Part shown: positions 1 to 7,077 of the stretch, piece after piece
Position numbering within the stretch: position 1 is the stretch's first letter
Layout: each line of letters opens with the position of its first letter
Translations under genes and position numbers: made by a program
DNA from: an uncultured Oscillospiraceae bacterium
GTDB taxonomy: Bacteria > Bacillota > Clostridia > Oscillospirales > Oscillospiraceae
Assembly: GCA_900757655.1 (NCBI GenBank)
Contig: CAAEOT010000035.1
Coordinates: 1-52,418 of the forward strand
DNA length: 52,418 nt
Direction: 5' to 3'
The notes under the pieces: generated by a model
Seen by the model: only the letters and a program-made list of their open reading frames with translations
The model's database searches: none
What the model was told of the DNA's origin: nothing

Positions 1-37
1 AAAAACGGCCCTCCGCACATGCGGAGGGCCGTTTTTT
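1..37 (-). terminator. Rho-independent terminator of the GH25 gene
   Basis: A near-perfect GC-rich inverted repeat of about 16 bp per arm with a 4-nt loop lies just past the stop codon of the leftward lysozyme gene. It is flanked by A-runs on the left (T-run on the minus strand) and T-runs on the right, so it can work in both directions. Confidence 0.85.
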
Positions 38-42
38 GCTGT

Positions 43-1575
43 TTATTTTACGTTTTCACAAAATGCCGTCAGGATGGCGGCGGACTGCTCGCGCGCAGCG
101 TTGCTCTGCGGGCTCAGCCAGGCGGTGCCATTGCCGTCGGTCGTGCCGGAGATCAGCCCGAGCGCGACCGCGTCTGCCAGCGCATCCCGCGCCCAGTCGG
201 ACGCGCTGCCACTGTCCGGGAAGCGGCTCAGGTCCGCGGGTGTCCAAGTACGCGCCGGCTTCAGGACCCGGCTTGCATATTCCATGAGCAGAACAGCGAA
301 CTGCTCGCGTGTCACCGGGGCCTCGGGGGCGAAGGTCGTCGCGCTCGTCCCGGCCACGATGCCGGCCTGATAGGCCCAGAGGACGGCATCCTTGTACCAG
401 TCCTGCGTCAGATCCGTAAACGGTGTGGTGCCGGCGGCCTTCGGTCCGCCTGCGAGATTATAGAGGATCTGTACGACCTGCGCGCGTGTGGTCGTGCCCT
501 TCGGGTCGAAGCGGCCGCCGCCGACGCCGGACATCAGCCCGCTGCGCACGCAGTAGTCAATACCCGCATGTGCCCAGTTGTCGGGCGCGGGGACATCCGT
601 CAGGTCTTTGCTGGAGCAGGAGGGCGCGGGGATGGTCTCCGTTCTGGTCGTGCCGCAGCGCGTGCACGTATAGCGCCGCACACCGTCACCCGCGCAGCTC
701 GCCTGTTGGACGACCGTTCCGCCGTCCCACACGTGCTCGCCGCCGAGCGGGCGCAGGGGCTGCGTCACGGAGGCACCGCAGCCCAAGCACGTGTAGACGT
801 TCTGGCCGAAGTCCGTGCACGTCAGCGCGACGTGCTCCGTGATCCGGTAATCATGCGTGTGGTCCGCGCGCAGCGACGCACCGTACCGCAGGTCGAGATC
901 CACGTTCGCCTGGATGCCGGGGATGCGGCCGCTGTTGCTGTTTTGCCATGTGCTGTAGCTGCCGCTGTAGCCGGTCTCGGCGGCCCAGACGGCGAGCCAG
1001 CGGTCCCACCGGTCATAGGCCGGGTCGTCCAGTGTGGTCGTCCACCAGTAGCGGTTGGCGTACACGCCGACCGAATAGCCCGCGGCCTGCAGCGTCTCGC
1101 AGAAGATGGTCGCGTGGCGCAGGACCTCGGCCTTCGTGCAGTTGTCGCGGATGCCGCTGTCCTCCAGGTCGAGGTACACCGGCAGCTGCGGGTGCTTGCC
1201 GTCGAGCAGGCGCAGAGCGTGCGCAGCCTCACTGCGCGCCTCCTCGTCGGTCTGTGCGAGAGAGTACAGATATACACCGTACGGGATGCCGAGCCGCTCG
1301 CATGCGGCGGTGTTGACGGCCCACTTCGTGTCGTCCTGCGCGGTCAGGTCACTGCCGCGGCCACAGCGAATGATGGCAAAGTCAATATACTGCGCCGTGG
1401 TGTCCCAGTCGATCACACCCTGATACTGACTGACATCGATACCGGCGCCTGTGATCCGTTCGCCGGCGGAGAGCACATCAGGAGATGCAGCGTCCTCCGC
1501 CGGGAGCTGCGCGGCGGAGGCGCTGCCGGCCAGCAGCGCGCACAGAAGCAAAATGGAAAGCAGTCGTTTTCGCAT
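43..1575 (-). CDS. Secreted GH25-type lysozyme with SLH repeats
   Basis: Exported cell-wall hydrolase of about 510 residues. The chosen ATG begins MRKRLLSILLLC, a clear signal peptide, with GGAGG 6 nt upstream; the longer reading lacks such a site. Residues about 45-240 form a GH25 (muramidase) domain with the DVSQYQ opening and the acidic LDLED active-site segment. The middle has two CxxC-type repeats (CLGCG, CTRCG) that look like small zinc-ribbon or disulfide modules. The C-terminal 180 residues are three S-layer homology repeats, which anchor proteins to secondary wall polymers. Likely role: surface-attached peptidoglycan cleavage. It is monocistronic, with its own promoter and terminator. 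The family call is strong; the substrate is inferred. Confidence 0.9.
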   Translation of the reverse strand: MRKRLLSILLLCALLAGSASAAQLPAEDAASPDVLSAGERITGAGIDVSQYQGVIDWDTTAQYIDFAIIRCGRGSDLTAQDDTKWAVNTAACERLGIPYGVYLYSLAQTDEEARSEAAHALRLLDGKHPQLPVYLDLEDSGIRDNCTKAEVLRHATIFCETLQAAGYSVGVYANRYWWTTTLDDPAYDRWDRWLAVWAAETGYSGSYSTWQNSNSGRIPGIQANVDLDLRYGASLRADHTHDYRITEHVALTCTDFGQNVYTCLGCGASVTQPLRPLGGEHVWDGGTVVQQASCAGDGVRRYTCTRCGTTRTETIPAPSCSSKDLTDVPAPDNWAHAGIDYCVRSGLMSGVGGGRFDPKGTTTRAQVVQILYNLAGGPKAAGTTPFTDLTQDWYKDAVLWAYQAGIVAGTSATTFAPEAPVTREQFAVLLMEYASRVLKPARTWTPADLSRFPDSGSASDWARDALADAVALGLISGTTDGNGTAWLSPQSNAAREQSAAILTAFCENVK

Positions 1576-1621
1576 GGTATTCCTCCGATCTGATGGTGAT
1601 GGGCGTATGGCTTTGCTTCCC

Positions 1622-1650
1622 ATTGTAAGGCCAAACGCCGGAAAAGGCAA
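1622..1650 (-). promoter_or_regulatory. Sigma-70-type promoter for the GH25 gene
   Basis: On the minus strand TTGCCT and TACAAT are separated by 17 nt, about 50 nt upstream of the lysozyme start. Confidence 0.5.
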
Positions 1651-1662
1651 CCGCAGATGCAG

Positions 1663-1702
1663 GAAAGAAACACGGCGCTCTGCCGCAGCAGAGCGCCGTG
1701 TT
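1663..1702 (-). terminator. Terminator of the ANTAR-pyrG-purB-purA operon
   Basis: A 15-bp inverted repeat (AACACGGCGCTCTGC and its complement) with a CGCA loop follows the purA stop. A weak T-rich tail follows on the minus strand. Confidence 0.7.
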
Positions 1703-1713
1703 CGATATGCGTT

Positions 1714-2988
1714 TTAGAACATCTTGATGTACGCGTCGCGGTCAGGGCCGACGGAGACGTACTTGATGCGGCAGCCGACGGCGGCTTCCAGATAGTGCAC
1801 GTAGTCGAGCGCTTCCTTCGGCAGGTCGCTCACCGTGCGGCAGCCGGAGATGTCGCAGTGGAAGCCGGGCAGATACTCGTAAACGGGCTTGGCCTTGGCC
1901 AGCTTCACGCCGATGGGGAAGCGGTCCACGCGCTCACCGTCGATGTCATAGGCGACGCACACGGGGATCTTGTCCATGTAGGACAGTACGTCGAGCTTGG
2001 TCAGCGCAATGCTCGTGCAGCCCTGCATCTTCACGCCGTAGCGGGAGGCGACTACGTCAAACCCGCCCACGCGGCGCGGGCGGCCGGTGGCGGCGCCGTA
2101 TTCGCCGCCGGCGTCACGCAGCGCCGTGGCCTCGTCGCCGAACATCTCACAGGTGAACGGGCCCTCGCCCACGCAGGTGGAGTAGGCCTTCATGATGCCG
2201 ATGATATTGTCGAGCCGCGCCTCCGGGATGCCCGCGCCGATGGGCGCGTAGGCTGCGATCGTCGAAGAGCCGGAGGTGTACGGATAGATGCCGTAGTCAA
2301 TGTCGCGCAGCGCACCGAGCTGCGCCTCAAAGAGCACGGACTTGTTGTCCTCAATGGCTTCGGAGAGGTAATCCGTCGTGTCGCAGACGTAGTCCTTGAA
2401 CGGCATGGCGTAGGTGTCGATCCAGTCCATCATCTCGTCGAGGTCGATGGGGTCATGGTGATAACCGTTGACGATGAAGAGATTCTTCCACTCGAGAATG
2501 TCGGCCAGACGGGCCTTGAGTGCGTCGCGGTCGGCGAGCTCGCCCATGCGCAGCGCCTTTTTCATGTACTTGTCCGAGTAGGCGGGGGAGATGCCGCGGC
2601 GGGTGGAGCCGAACTTCTTGTCCGCCAGACGATCTTCCTCCAGGCAGTCGAGCAGCTTGTGGTACGGCATGCAGATGACGGCCTTGTCGCTGATCTTCAG
2701 GTGCTCCGGCGTGATGGTGATGCCGCCGGCGCGCAGACGCTCGACCTCGTGGAACATGTGCTCCGTATCAATGACCATGCCGGGGCCGAGCACGTTCACG
2801 GTCTCGTCGCGCAGGATGCCGCTCGGCATGAGATTGAGCACGAACTTACCCTTGTCGTTGATGACGGTGTGGCCGGCGTTGTTGCCGCCCTGATAGCGCA
2901 CGACGACGTCGTATTTCTGGCTGAGCAGGTCGACCATGCGGCCTTTGCCCTCGTCGCCCCAGTTGATGCCTACGATGGATGTCAGCAT
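1714..2988 (-). CDS. purA: Adenylosuccinate synthetase
   Basis: Converts IMP, aspartate and GTP to adenylosuccinate, the first step of the AMP branch, in the cytoplasm. The 424-residue protein has the family length. It opens with the P-loop GINWGDEGKG (phosphate and IMP binding) followed by the GGNNAGHTV segment, and the STRRGI and TGRPRRVG segments are present. The start is the ATG before LTSIVG, with AGGAGG upstream; an in-frame upstream ATG lies within the purB tail region and is unlikely. It sits 23 nt after purB, so it is the last gene of a four-gene operon that also supplies the next enzyme of the pathway. Confidence 0.97.
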   Translation of the reverse strand: MLTSIVGINWGDEGKGRMVDLLSQKYDVVVRYQGGNNAGHTVINDKGKFVLNLMPSGILRDETVNVLGPGMVIDTEHMFHEVERLRAGGITITPEHLKISDKAVICMPYHKLLDCLEEDRLADKKFGSTRRGISPAYSDKYMKKALRMGELADRDALKARLADILEWKNLFIVNGYHHDPIDLDEMMDWIDTYAMPFKDYVCDTTDYLSEAIEDNKSVLFEAQLGALRDIDYGIYPYTSGSSTIAAYAPIGAGIPEARLDNIIGIMKAYSTCVGEGPFTCEMFGDEATALRDAGGEYGAATGRPRRVGGFDVVASRYGVKMQGCTSIALTKLDVLSYMDKIPVCVAYDIDGERVDRFPIGVKLAKAKPVYEYLPGFHCDISGCRTVSDLPKEALDYVHYLEAAVGCRIKYVSVGPDRDAYIKMF

Positions 2989-3011
2989 TGTTGAGAAACC
3001 TCCTGTTTCTT

Positions 3012-4445
3012 TTACACGTTTACGGATGCGTCGCACCCGAGCAGTGTTGTATATTTGTTTAGGACCGGCGTGACCTGCTCGCGCAGGAACGTCTCGGTCT
3101 GGTGTACGGCCATGCCGGTGAAGGCATGGGGGTCAACTAGCTTTTGAAGCTCGGCGCGTGTGAGCCCGAAGATCGGGTCGGCAAGAATGCGCTCGAGCAG
3201 GTCGTTGCTGCCGCCATTGAGCTTGACCTCTTTGCCGGCGGCGACGCTGTGCTGCCGGATGGCCTCGTGCAGGGCCTGCCGGTCGCCGCCCTTTTCCTTG
3301 ACGCAGTACATGAGGATGTTCTCCGTCGCGAGAAACGGCAGCTCGTCCGCCAGATGCTTTTCGGCCATTTTCGGGTACACGGTCAGGCCGCGGATGACGT
3401 TGAGGTACAGCGTCAGGATGCCGTCGGTGGCGAGAAACGCCTCCGGGATGCTGATGCGGCGGTTAGCCGAGTCGTCGAGCGTGCGCTCAAACCACTGGGC
3501 GCTGGCCGTCACGGCGGCGTTCTGCAGGTCGCAGATGACGTACCGCGACAGGGAGGCGATGCGTTCGCTGCGCATGGGGTTGCGCTTGTAGGCCATGGCC
3601 GAGGAGCCAATCTGGCCGCTCTCAAACGGCTCATCCACCTCCTTGAGGTGGGACAGCAGCCGGATGTCGCTGGAAAACTTCGACGCGCTCTGCGCGATGC
3701 CGGACAGCACCTGCAGCACCTGAAAGTCCACCTTGCGCGAATAGGTCTGGCCGCTGACGGGGTACGCGCCGGAAAAGCCCATCTTCTCGCAAATCTTCCG
3801 CTCAAGCGCGACAACCTTTTCCTCATCGCCGTCAAACAGGGCGAGGAAGCTCGCGCCCGTGCCGGTCGTGCCCTTGCAGCCGAGGAGCTTCAGGTTCGCG
3901 AGCTGGAACTCCAGCTGCTCAAGATCCATCAGCAGATCCTGCGCCCAGAGCGTGGCGCGCTTGCCGACAGTCGTCGGCTGTGCGGCCTGAAAGTGCGTGT
4001 AGGCAAGCGTCGGCTCCGCCTTGTGCGCCTCGGCAAAGTCCGCGAGCGCCTGGATGACGTTCACCAGCAGGCTGCGGATCTGCTCAAGCGCCTCGCGCAT
4101 GAGAATGATATCGGTGTTGTCGCCGACGTAGCAGGACGTGGCGCCGAGGTGCAGAATGGGCTTTGCCTCCGGGCAGCACGCGCCGTAGGTCAGCACATGG
4201 GCCATGACGTCGTGCCGCACCTCGTGCTCGCGCGCTGCGGCGTAGTCATAGTCGATGTCGGTGATGTGCGCGCGCAGTTCCTGAATCTGCGCGTCCGTGA
4301 TCGGCAGACCGAGCTCCTGCTCACTCTCCGCCAGCGCGACCCAGAGTCTGCGCCAGGTGGAAAATTTGTTGTCGTCGGAGTAAATGTGCTGCATCGTGCA
4401 TCCGGCGTAGCGGGTGCACAGGGGATTGACGTAGCGGTCGTGCAT
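3012..4445 (-). CDS. purB: Adenylosuccinate lyase
   Basis: Cleaves adenylosuccinate to AMP plus fumarate, and SAICAR to AICAR plus fumarate, in purine synthesis. The 477-residue protein belongs to the fumarase/aspartase superfamily; the signature loop is visible as SSAMAYKRNPMRSE, with the mobile catalytic serine in SSAM, and the upstream GTTGTGASF segment fits. The start codon lies 2 nt downstream of the pyrG stop, indicating tight translational coupling; the ribosome binding site is only GAGAGG-like. Its partner purA follows directly. Confidence 0.97.
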   Translation of the reverse strand: MHDRYVNPLCTRYAGCTMQHIYSDDNKFSTWRRLWVALAESEQELGLPITDAQIQELRAHITDIDYDYAAAREHEVRHDVMAHVLTYGACCPEAKPILHLGATSCYVGDNTDIILMREALEQIRSLLVNVIQALADFAEAHKAEPTLAYTHFQAAQPTTVGKRATLWAQDLLMDLEQLEFQLANLKLLGCKGTTGTGASFLALFDGDEEKVVALERKICEKMGFSGAYPVSGQTYSRKVDFQVLQVLSGIAQSASKFSSDIRLLSHLKEVDEPFESGQIGSSAMAYKRNPMRSERIASLSRYVICDLQNAAVTASAQWFERTLDDSANRRISIPEAFLATDGILTLYLNVIRGLTVYPKMAEKHLADELPFLATENILMYCVKEKGGDRQALHEAIRQHSVAAGKEVKLNGGSNDLLERILADPIFGLTRAELQKLVDPHAFTGMAVHQTETFLREQVTPVLNKYTTLLGCDASVNV

Positions 4446-4447
4446 AC

Positions 4448-6055
4448 TTATCCTCTCTCTGCGTGGCGCAGCGCTGCCGAGATCAGCCCCTTGAACAGGG
4501 GGTGCGCCTTGTTCGGGCGGCTCTTGAACTCGGGGTGGTACTGAACGCCGATATAAAAGTCGTTTTCGGGAATCTCAACGGTCTCCACGATGTGGCCGTC
4601 CGGTGACAGGCCGGAGAGCACGAGCCCCTTTTCCTGCATAAGCGCACGGTAGTCGTTGTTGAACTCGTACCGGTGGCGGTGGCGCTCGGAGATGTCGAGC
4701 GTGCCGTAGCAGGCTTCCATCTTCGTGCCGGGCACGATGTGGCACGGATACGCGCCGAGGCGCAGTGTACCGCCCTTGTTAATCTCGTCGCTCTGGTCGG
4801 GCATGAAGTCGATGACCTTGTGTGCGCTGCCCTCGTCGAACTCGCCGGAGTTGGCGTCGGCAAGGCCGCAGACGGAACGCGCAAACTCAATGACCGCGAT
4901 CTGCATACCCAGGCAGATGCCGAGATAGGGAATATTGTGTGTGCGGGCATAGTGCGCTGCCGCGATCTTGCCCTCGATGCCGCGGTTGCCGAAGCCGCCG
5001 GGCACGAGAATACCGTCACAGCTGCCGAGCACTTCCTCTACATTATCGCGCGTGATCGTCTCGCTGTCAATCCATTGAATGTCTACGCGTGTGCCGTAGA
5101 CATAGCCGGCGTGGCGCAGCGCCTCGGCGACGGACAGGTACGCATCGTGCAGCTGCACGTATTTGCCCACGAGGCCGATCGTCACGCGGCGCGAGCGGTT
5201 GCGGATGCTCTCAAGCATGGCGTCCCACTCGGTCATGTCCGGCGCGGGCGCGTCGATGTGCAGCTCGCGGCAGACGATTTCGGAAAAGCGGTTCTTTTCG
5301 AGCATGATCGGTGCCTCATACAGCACGGGGATGGTCATGTTTTCAATCACGCAGTCGGGCTTCACATTGCAAAACAGCGAAATTTTGCGGAAAATGGACT
5401 CTTCGAGCGGCTCGTCGCAGCGCAGCACGATGATGTCCGGGGAAATGCCCATGCCCTGCAGCTCCTTGACCGAGTGCTGTGTGGGTTTGGTCTTGTGTTC
5501 CTCGCTGCCGTGCAGATACGGCACGAGCGTTACATGAATGTAGAGTGCATTCTCGCGCCCGATTTCCAGGCCGACCTGACGGATGGCCTCGAGAAACGGC
5601 TGGCTCTCGATGTCACCGGTCGTGCCGCCGACTTCCGTGATGACGACGTCGGCATTCGTCTTGCTGCCGACACTATAAATAAAGTCCTTGATCTCATTCG
5701 TGATGTGCGGGATGACCTGCACCGTCTCACCGAGGTATTCGCCGCGGCGCTCCTTGTTGAGCACGTTCCAGTACACCTTGCCGGTCGTGAGGTTGGAGTA
5801 TTTGTTCAGGTCCTCGTCGATGAAGCGCTCATAGTGGCCGAGGTCGAGATCGGTCTCCGCGCCGTCCTCGGTGACGTACACCTCGCCATGCTGATATGGG
5901 CTCATGGTGCCGGGGTCTACATTGATATAGGGGTCGAGCTTCTGCGCGGCGACCTTCAGGCCGCGTGCCTTGAGCAGACGGCCGAGTGAAGCCGCCGTAA
6001 TGCCCTTGCCGAGGCCGGAGACAACGCCGCCGGTCACAAAAATGTACTTGGTCAT
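4448..6055 (-). CDS. pyrG: CTP synthase (glutamine hydrolysing)
   Basis: Aminates UTP to CTP using glutamine and ATP. The N-terminal synthetase domain begins TKYIFVTGGVVSGLGKG; the C-terminal class I glutamine amidotransferase domain carries the nucleophile motif GICLGMQ, and the late HPEF motif supplies catalytic His and Glu. The ATG before TKYIF is chosen because GAGGAG lies 8 nt upstream; a GTG three codons earlier would sit on the Shine-Dalgarno. Position in the operon: 12 nt after the ANTAR gene and 2 nt before purB. As a major glutamine consumer next to glutamine synthetase it fits a nitrogen-linked regulatory unit. Confidence 0.97.
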   Translation of the reverse strand: MTKYIFVTGGVVSGLGKGITAASLGRLLKARGLKVAAQKLDPYINVDPGTMSPYQHGEVYVTEDGAETDLDLGHYERFIDEDLNKYSNLTTGKVYWNVLNKERRGEYLGETVQVIPHITNEIKDFIYSVGSKTNADVVITEVGGTTGDIESQPFLEAIRQVGLEIGRENALYIHVTLVPYLHGSEEHKTKPTQHSVKELQGMGISPDIIVLRCDEPLEESIFRKISLFCNVKPDCVIENMTIPVLYEAPIMLEKNRFSEIVCRELHIDAPAPDMTEWDAMLESIRNRSRRVTIGLVGKYVQLHDAYLSVAEALRHAGYVYGTRVDIQWIDSETITRDNVEEVLGSCDGILVPGGFGNRGIEGKIAAAHYARTHNIPYLGICLGMQIAVIEFARSVCGLADANSGEFDEGSAHKVIDFMPDQSDEINKGGTLRLGAYPCHIVPGTKMEACYGTLDISERHRHRYEFNNDYRALMQEKGLVLSGLSPDGHIVETVEIPENDFYIGVQYHPEFKSRPNKAHPLFKGLISAALRHAERG

Positions 6056-6067
6056 GATCCACACTCC

Positions 6068-6655
6068 TCAATCTTCATAGGTACGAATGATATTTTCTGC
6101 AATGGTCCGCCGGCGCATACTGGTGTCCATTGCCTGTTTCTCAATGTATTTGTGCGCCTCCGTTTCCGTCATCTGCAGATGCTGCACGAGCAGGAGCTTC
6201 GCGCGGTTGATGATGCGGATGTCGGCAACCTTTGCCTCGAGCTTTTCCGTCTTGTGCTGCATCTGCTCGAGCTGGATGCGCACGGCGGCCAGCAGCCGGA
6301 TGGTCTGCACGATGAGCGACTCCGGCGCGTCACTCGGCAGCACCAGCACGCCGGACTGTTCGAGCAGGGCGGCGGCCGCGTCTGCGTGTTCCGGCGCGGC
6401 CAGCAGCAGCACGGCCATGCAGTGCCGTTTTTTGAGCTGTAGCGCCAGCTCCTGACCGGAGCTGCCGGCAACGGGCTCTGCGATGAGCACGCCGTCGATG
6501 CCGCCTGCATCAAACTGTTCGAGCGCCTGGCGTGCGCTGTCGGTGTGATCGAACGGGACGATACGTGCCCGCGTGAGCAGGGCACTGATGCGCTGGGTCT
6601 GCGCCTCAGAACTGGAGACCAGCAGGGCGCGCACGGTGTGCAGCGATGTGTTCAT
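6068..6655 (-). CDS. ANTAR-domain RNA-binding regulator with degenerate receiver
   Basis: Response-regulator-like protein of about 195 residues. Residues 1-115 resemble a receiver fold, but the acidic pair is absent (LLVSSSE) and the phospho-acceptor position reads VLIAEP, with Glu instead of Asp, so phosphorylation is doubtful. A short helical linker rich in Glu and Lys follows, then a C-terminal ANTAR domain (RAKLLLVQHLQMTETEAHKYI and the AMDTSMRRRTIAENII segment) that binds paired hexaloop hairpins to prevent termination. The start has GAGGTG upstream; an in-frame ATG 13 codons earlier is disfavoured. It leads the pyrG-purB-purA operon and diverges from glutamine synthetase. NitR, next to glnA in solventogenic clostridia, is a known functional analogue. 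Targets are inferred. Confidence 0.88.
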   Translation of the reverse strand: MNTSLHTVRALLVSSSEAQTQRISALLTRARIVPFDHTDSARQALEQFDAGGIDGVLIAEPVAGSSGQELALQLKKRHCMAVLLLAAPEHADAAAALLEQSGVLVLPSDAPESLIVQTIRLLAAVRIQLEQMQHKTEKLEAKVADIRIINRAKLLLVQHLQMTETEAHKYIEKQAMDTSMRRRTIAENIIRTYED

Positions 6656-6686
6656 GGCAGTCACCTCGGATCGGGAATCTGAGCGG

Positions 6687-6758
6687 AAAAACAAAAAAGA
6701 CGCTTCCGATGCCGATAAGGGGCACTTTCCCCCAGGTCATCGTGAAACGTCAGCGTTC
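6687..6758 (-). promoter_or_regulatory. Attenuator hairpin in the leader of the ANTAR-pyr-pur operon
   Basis: In minus-strand RNA, GACGUUUC (6751-6744) pairs with a GGAAGCGUC arm (6707-6699), GAUG pairs with CAUC, and an apical stem GGGGG/CCCCU (6733-6718) closes the hexaloop AAAGUG. A long U-run follows, making a complete intrinsic terminator inside the 5' leader, about 30 nt before the ANTAR start. The apical hexaloop has A at position 1 and G at position 4, the signature that ANTAR proteins read. A competing hairpin, GAACG-CUGA-CGUUUC (6758-6744), would break the terminator. Autoregulation is inferred. Confidence 0.6.
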
Positions 6759-6836
6759 TCGAAAAGTTACCATATGAACTTATGTTTGCGGCCGCGAAAA
6801 CAGTACACAGAATTTTGCCAATCAAAATCCATGTAT

Positions 6837-6866
6837 ATAATACACCACGGCATTTGCACGTGTCAA
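6837..6866 (-). promoter_or_regulatory. Promoter of the ANTAR-pyrG-purB-purA operon
   Basis: On the minus strand a perfect TTGACA and a TATTAT lie 18 nt apart. Transcription would start near 6830, giving a leader of about 175 nt that contains the attenuator. Confidence 0.75.
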
Positions 6867-6935
6867 GGATAAAAAAACGGGCAAATTCTCCGAAAATTCT
6901 GTGAAATCCGCCGAAAGAAATTGCGCCCGACCCGC

Positions 6936-6964
6936 TTGACATTTTTCCGCAACAGGCGTATATT
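6936..6964 (+). promoter_or_regulatory. Promoter of the glutamine synthetase gene
   Basis: TTGACA (6936-6941) and TATATT (6959-6964) lie 17 nt apart. The start point near 6972 immediately precedes the leader hairpin. Confidence 0.8.
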
Positions 6965-6975
6965 TTGCTACATTG

Positions 6976-7034
6976 AAACGGCAATGGCGTCGTGGAGAGC
7001 TCAAGATCTCCGGGCACCAGTGCCGTTTTTTTGT
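6976..7034 (+). promoter_or_regulatory. Leader with ANTAR-type hairpin overlapping a terminator
   Basis: Stem ACGGC/GUCGU (6978-6982 with 6989-6993) closes the hexaloop AAUGGC, which again has A1 and G4. The same 5' arm can instead pair with UGCCGUU at 7020-7026, forming a long terminator stem ending in seven U. Between them is a GGAGA/UCUCC hairpin. The mutually exclusive pairings are what an antitermination switch for glnA needs. Only one clear A1/G4 hexaloop is seen, whereas the classic ANTAR element has two. Confidence 0.6.
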
Positions 7035-7077
7035 TGTTGACACCGATTTTTGAAATACAGAAAGGGGACCATGCGAG

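Noticed and set aside
6994..7020. Second ANTAR hexaloop hairpin in the glnA leader
   Set aside because: The GGAGA/UCUCC stem closes an 8-nt loop without the A1/G4 spacing; only one canonical hexaloop could be supported there.
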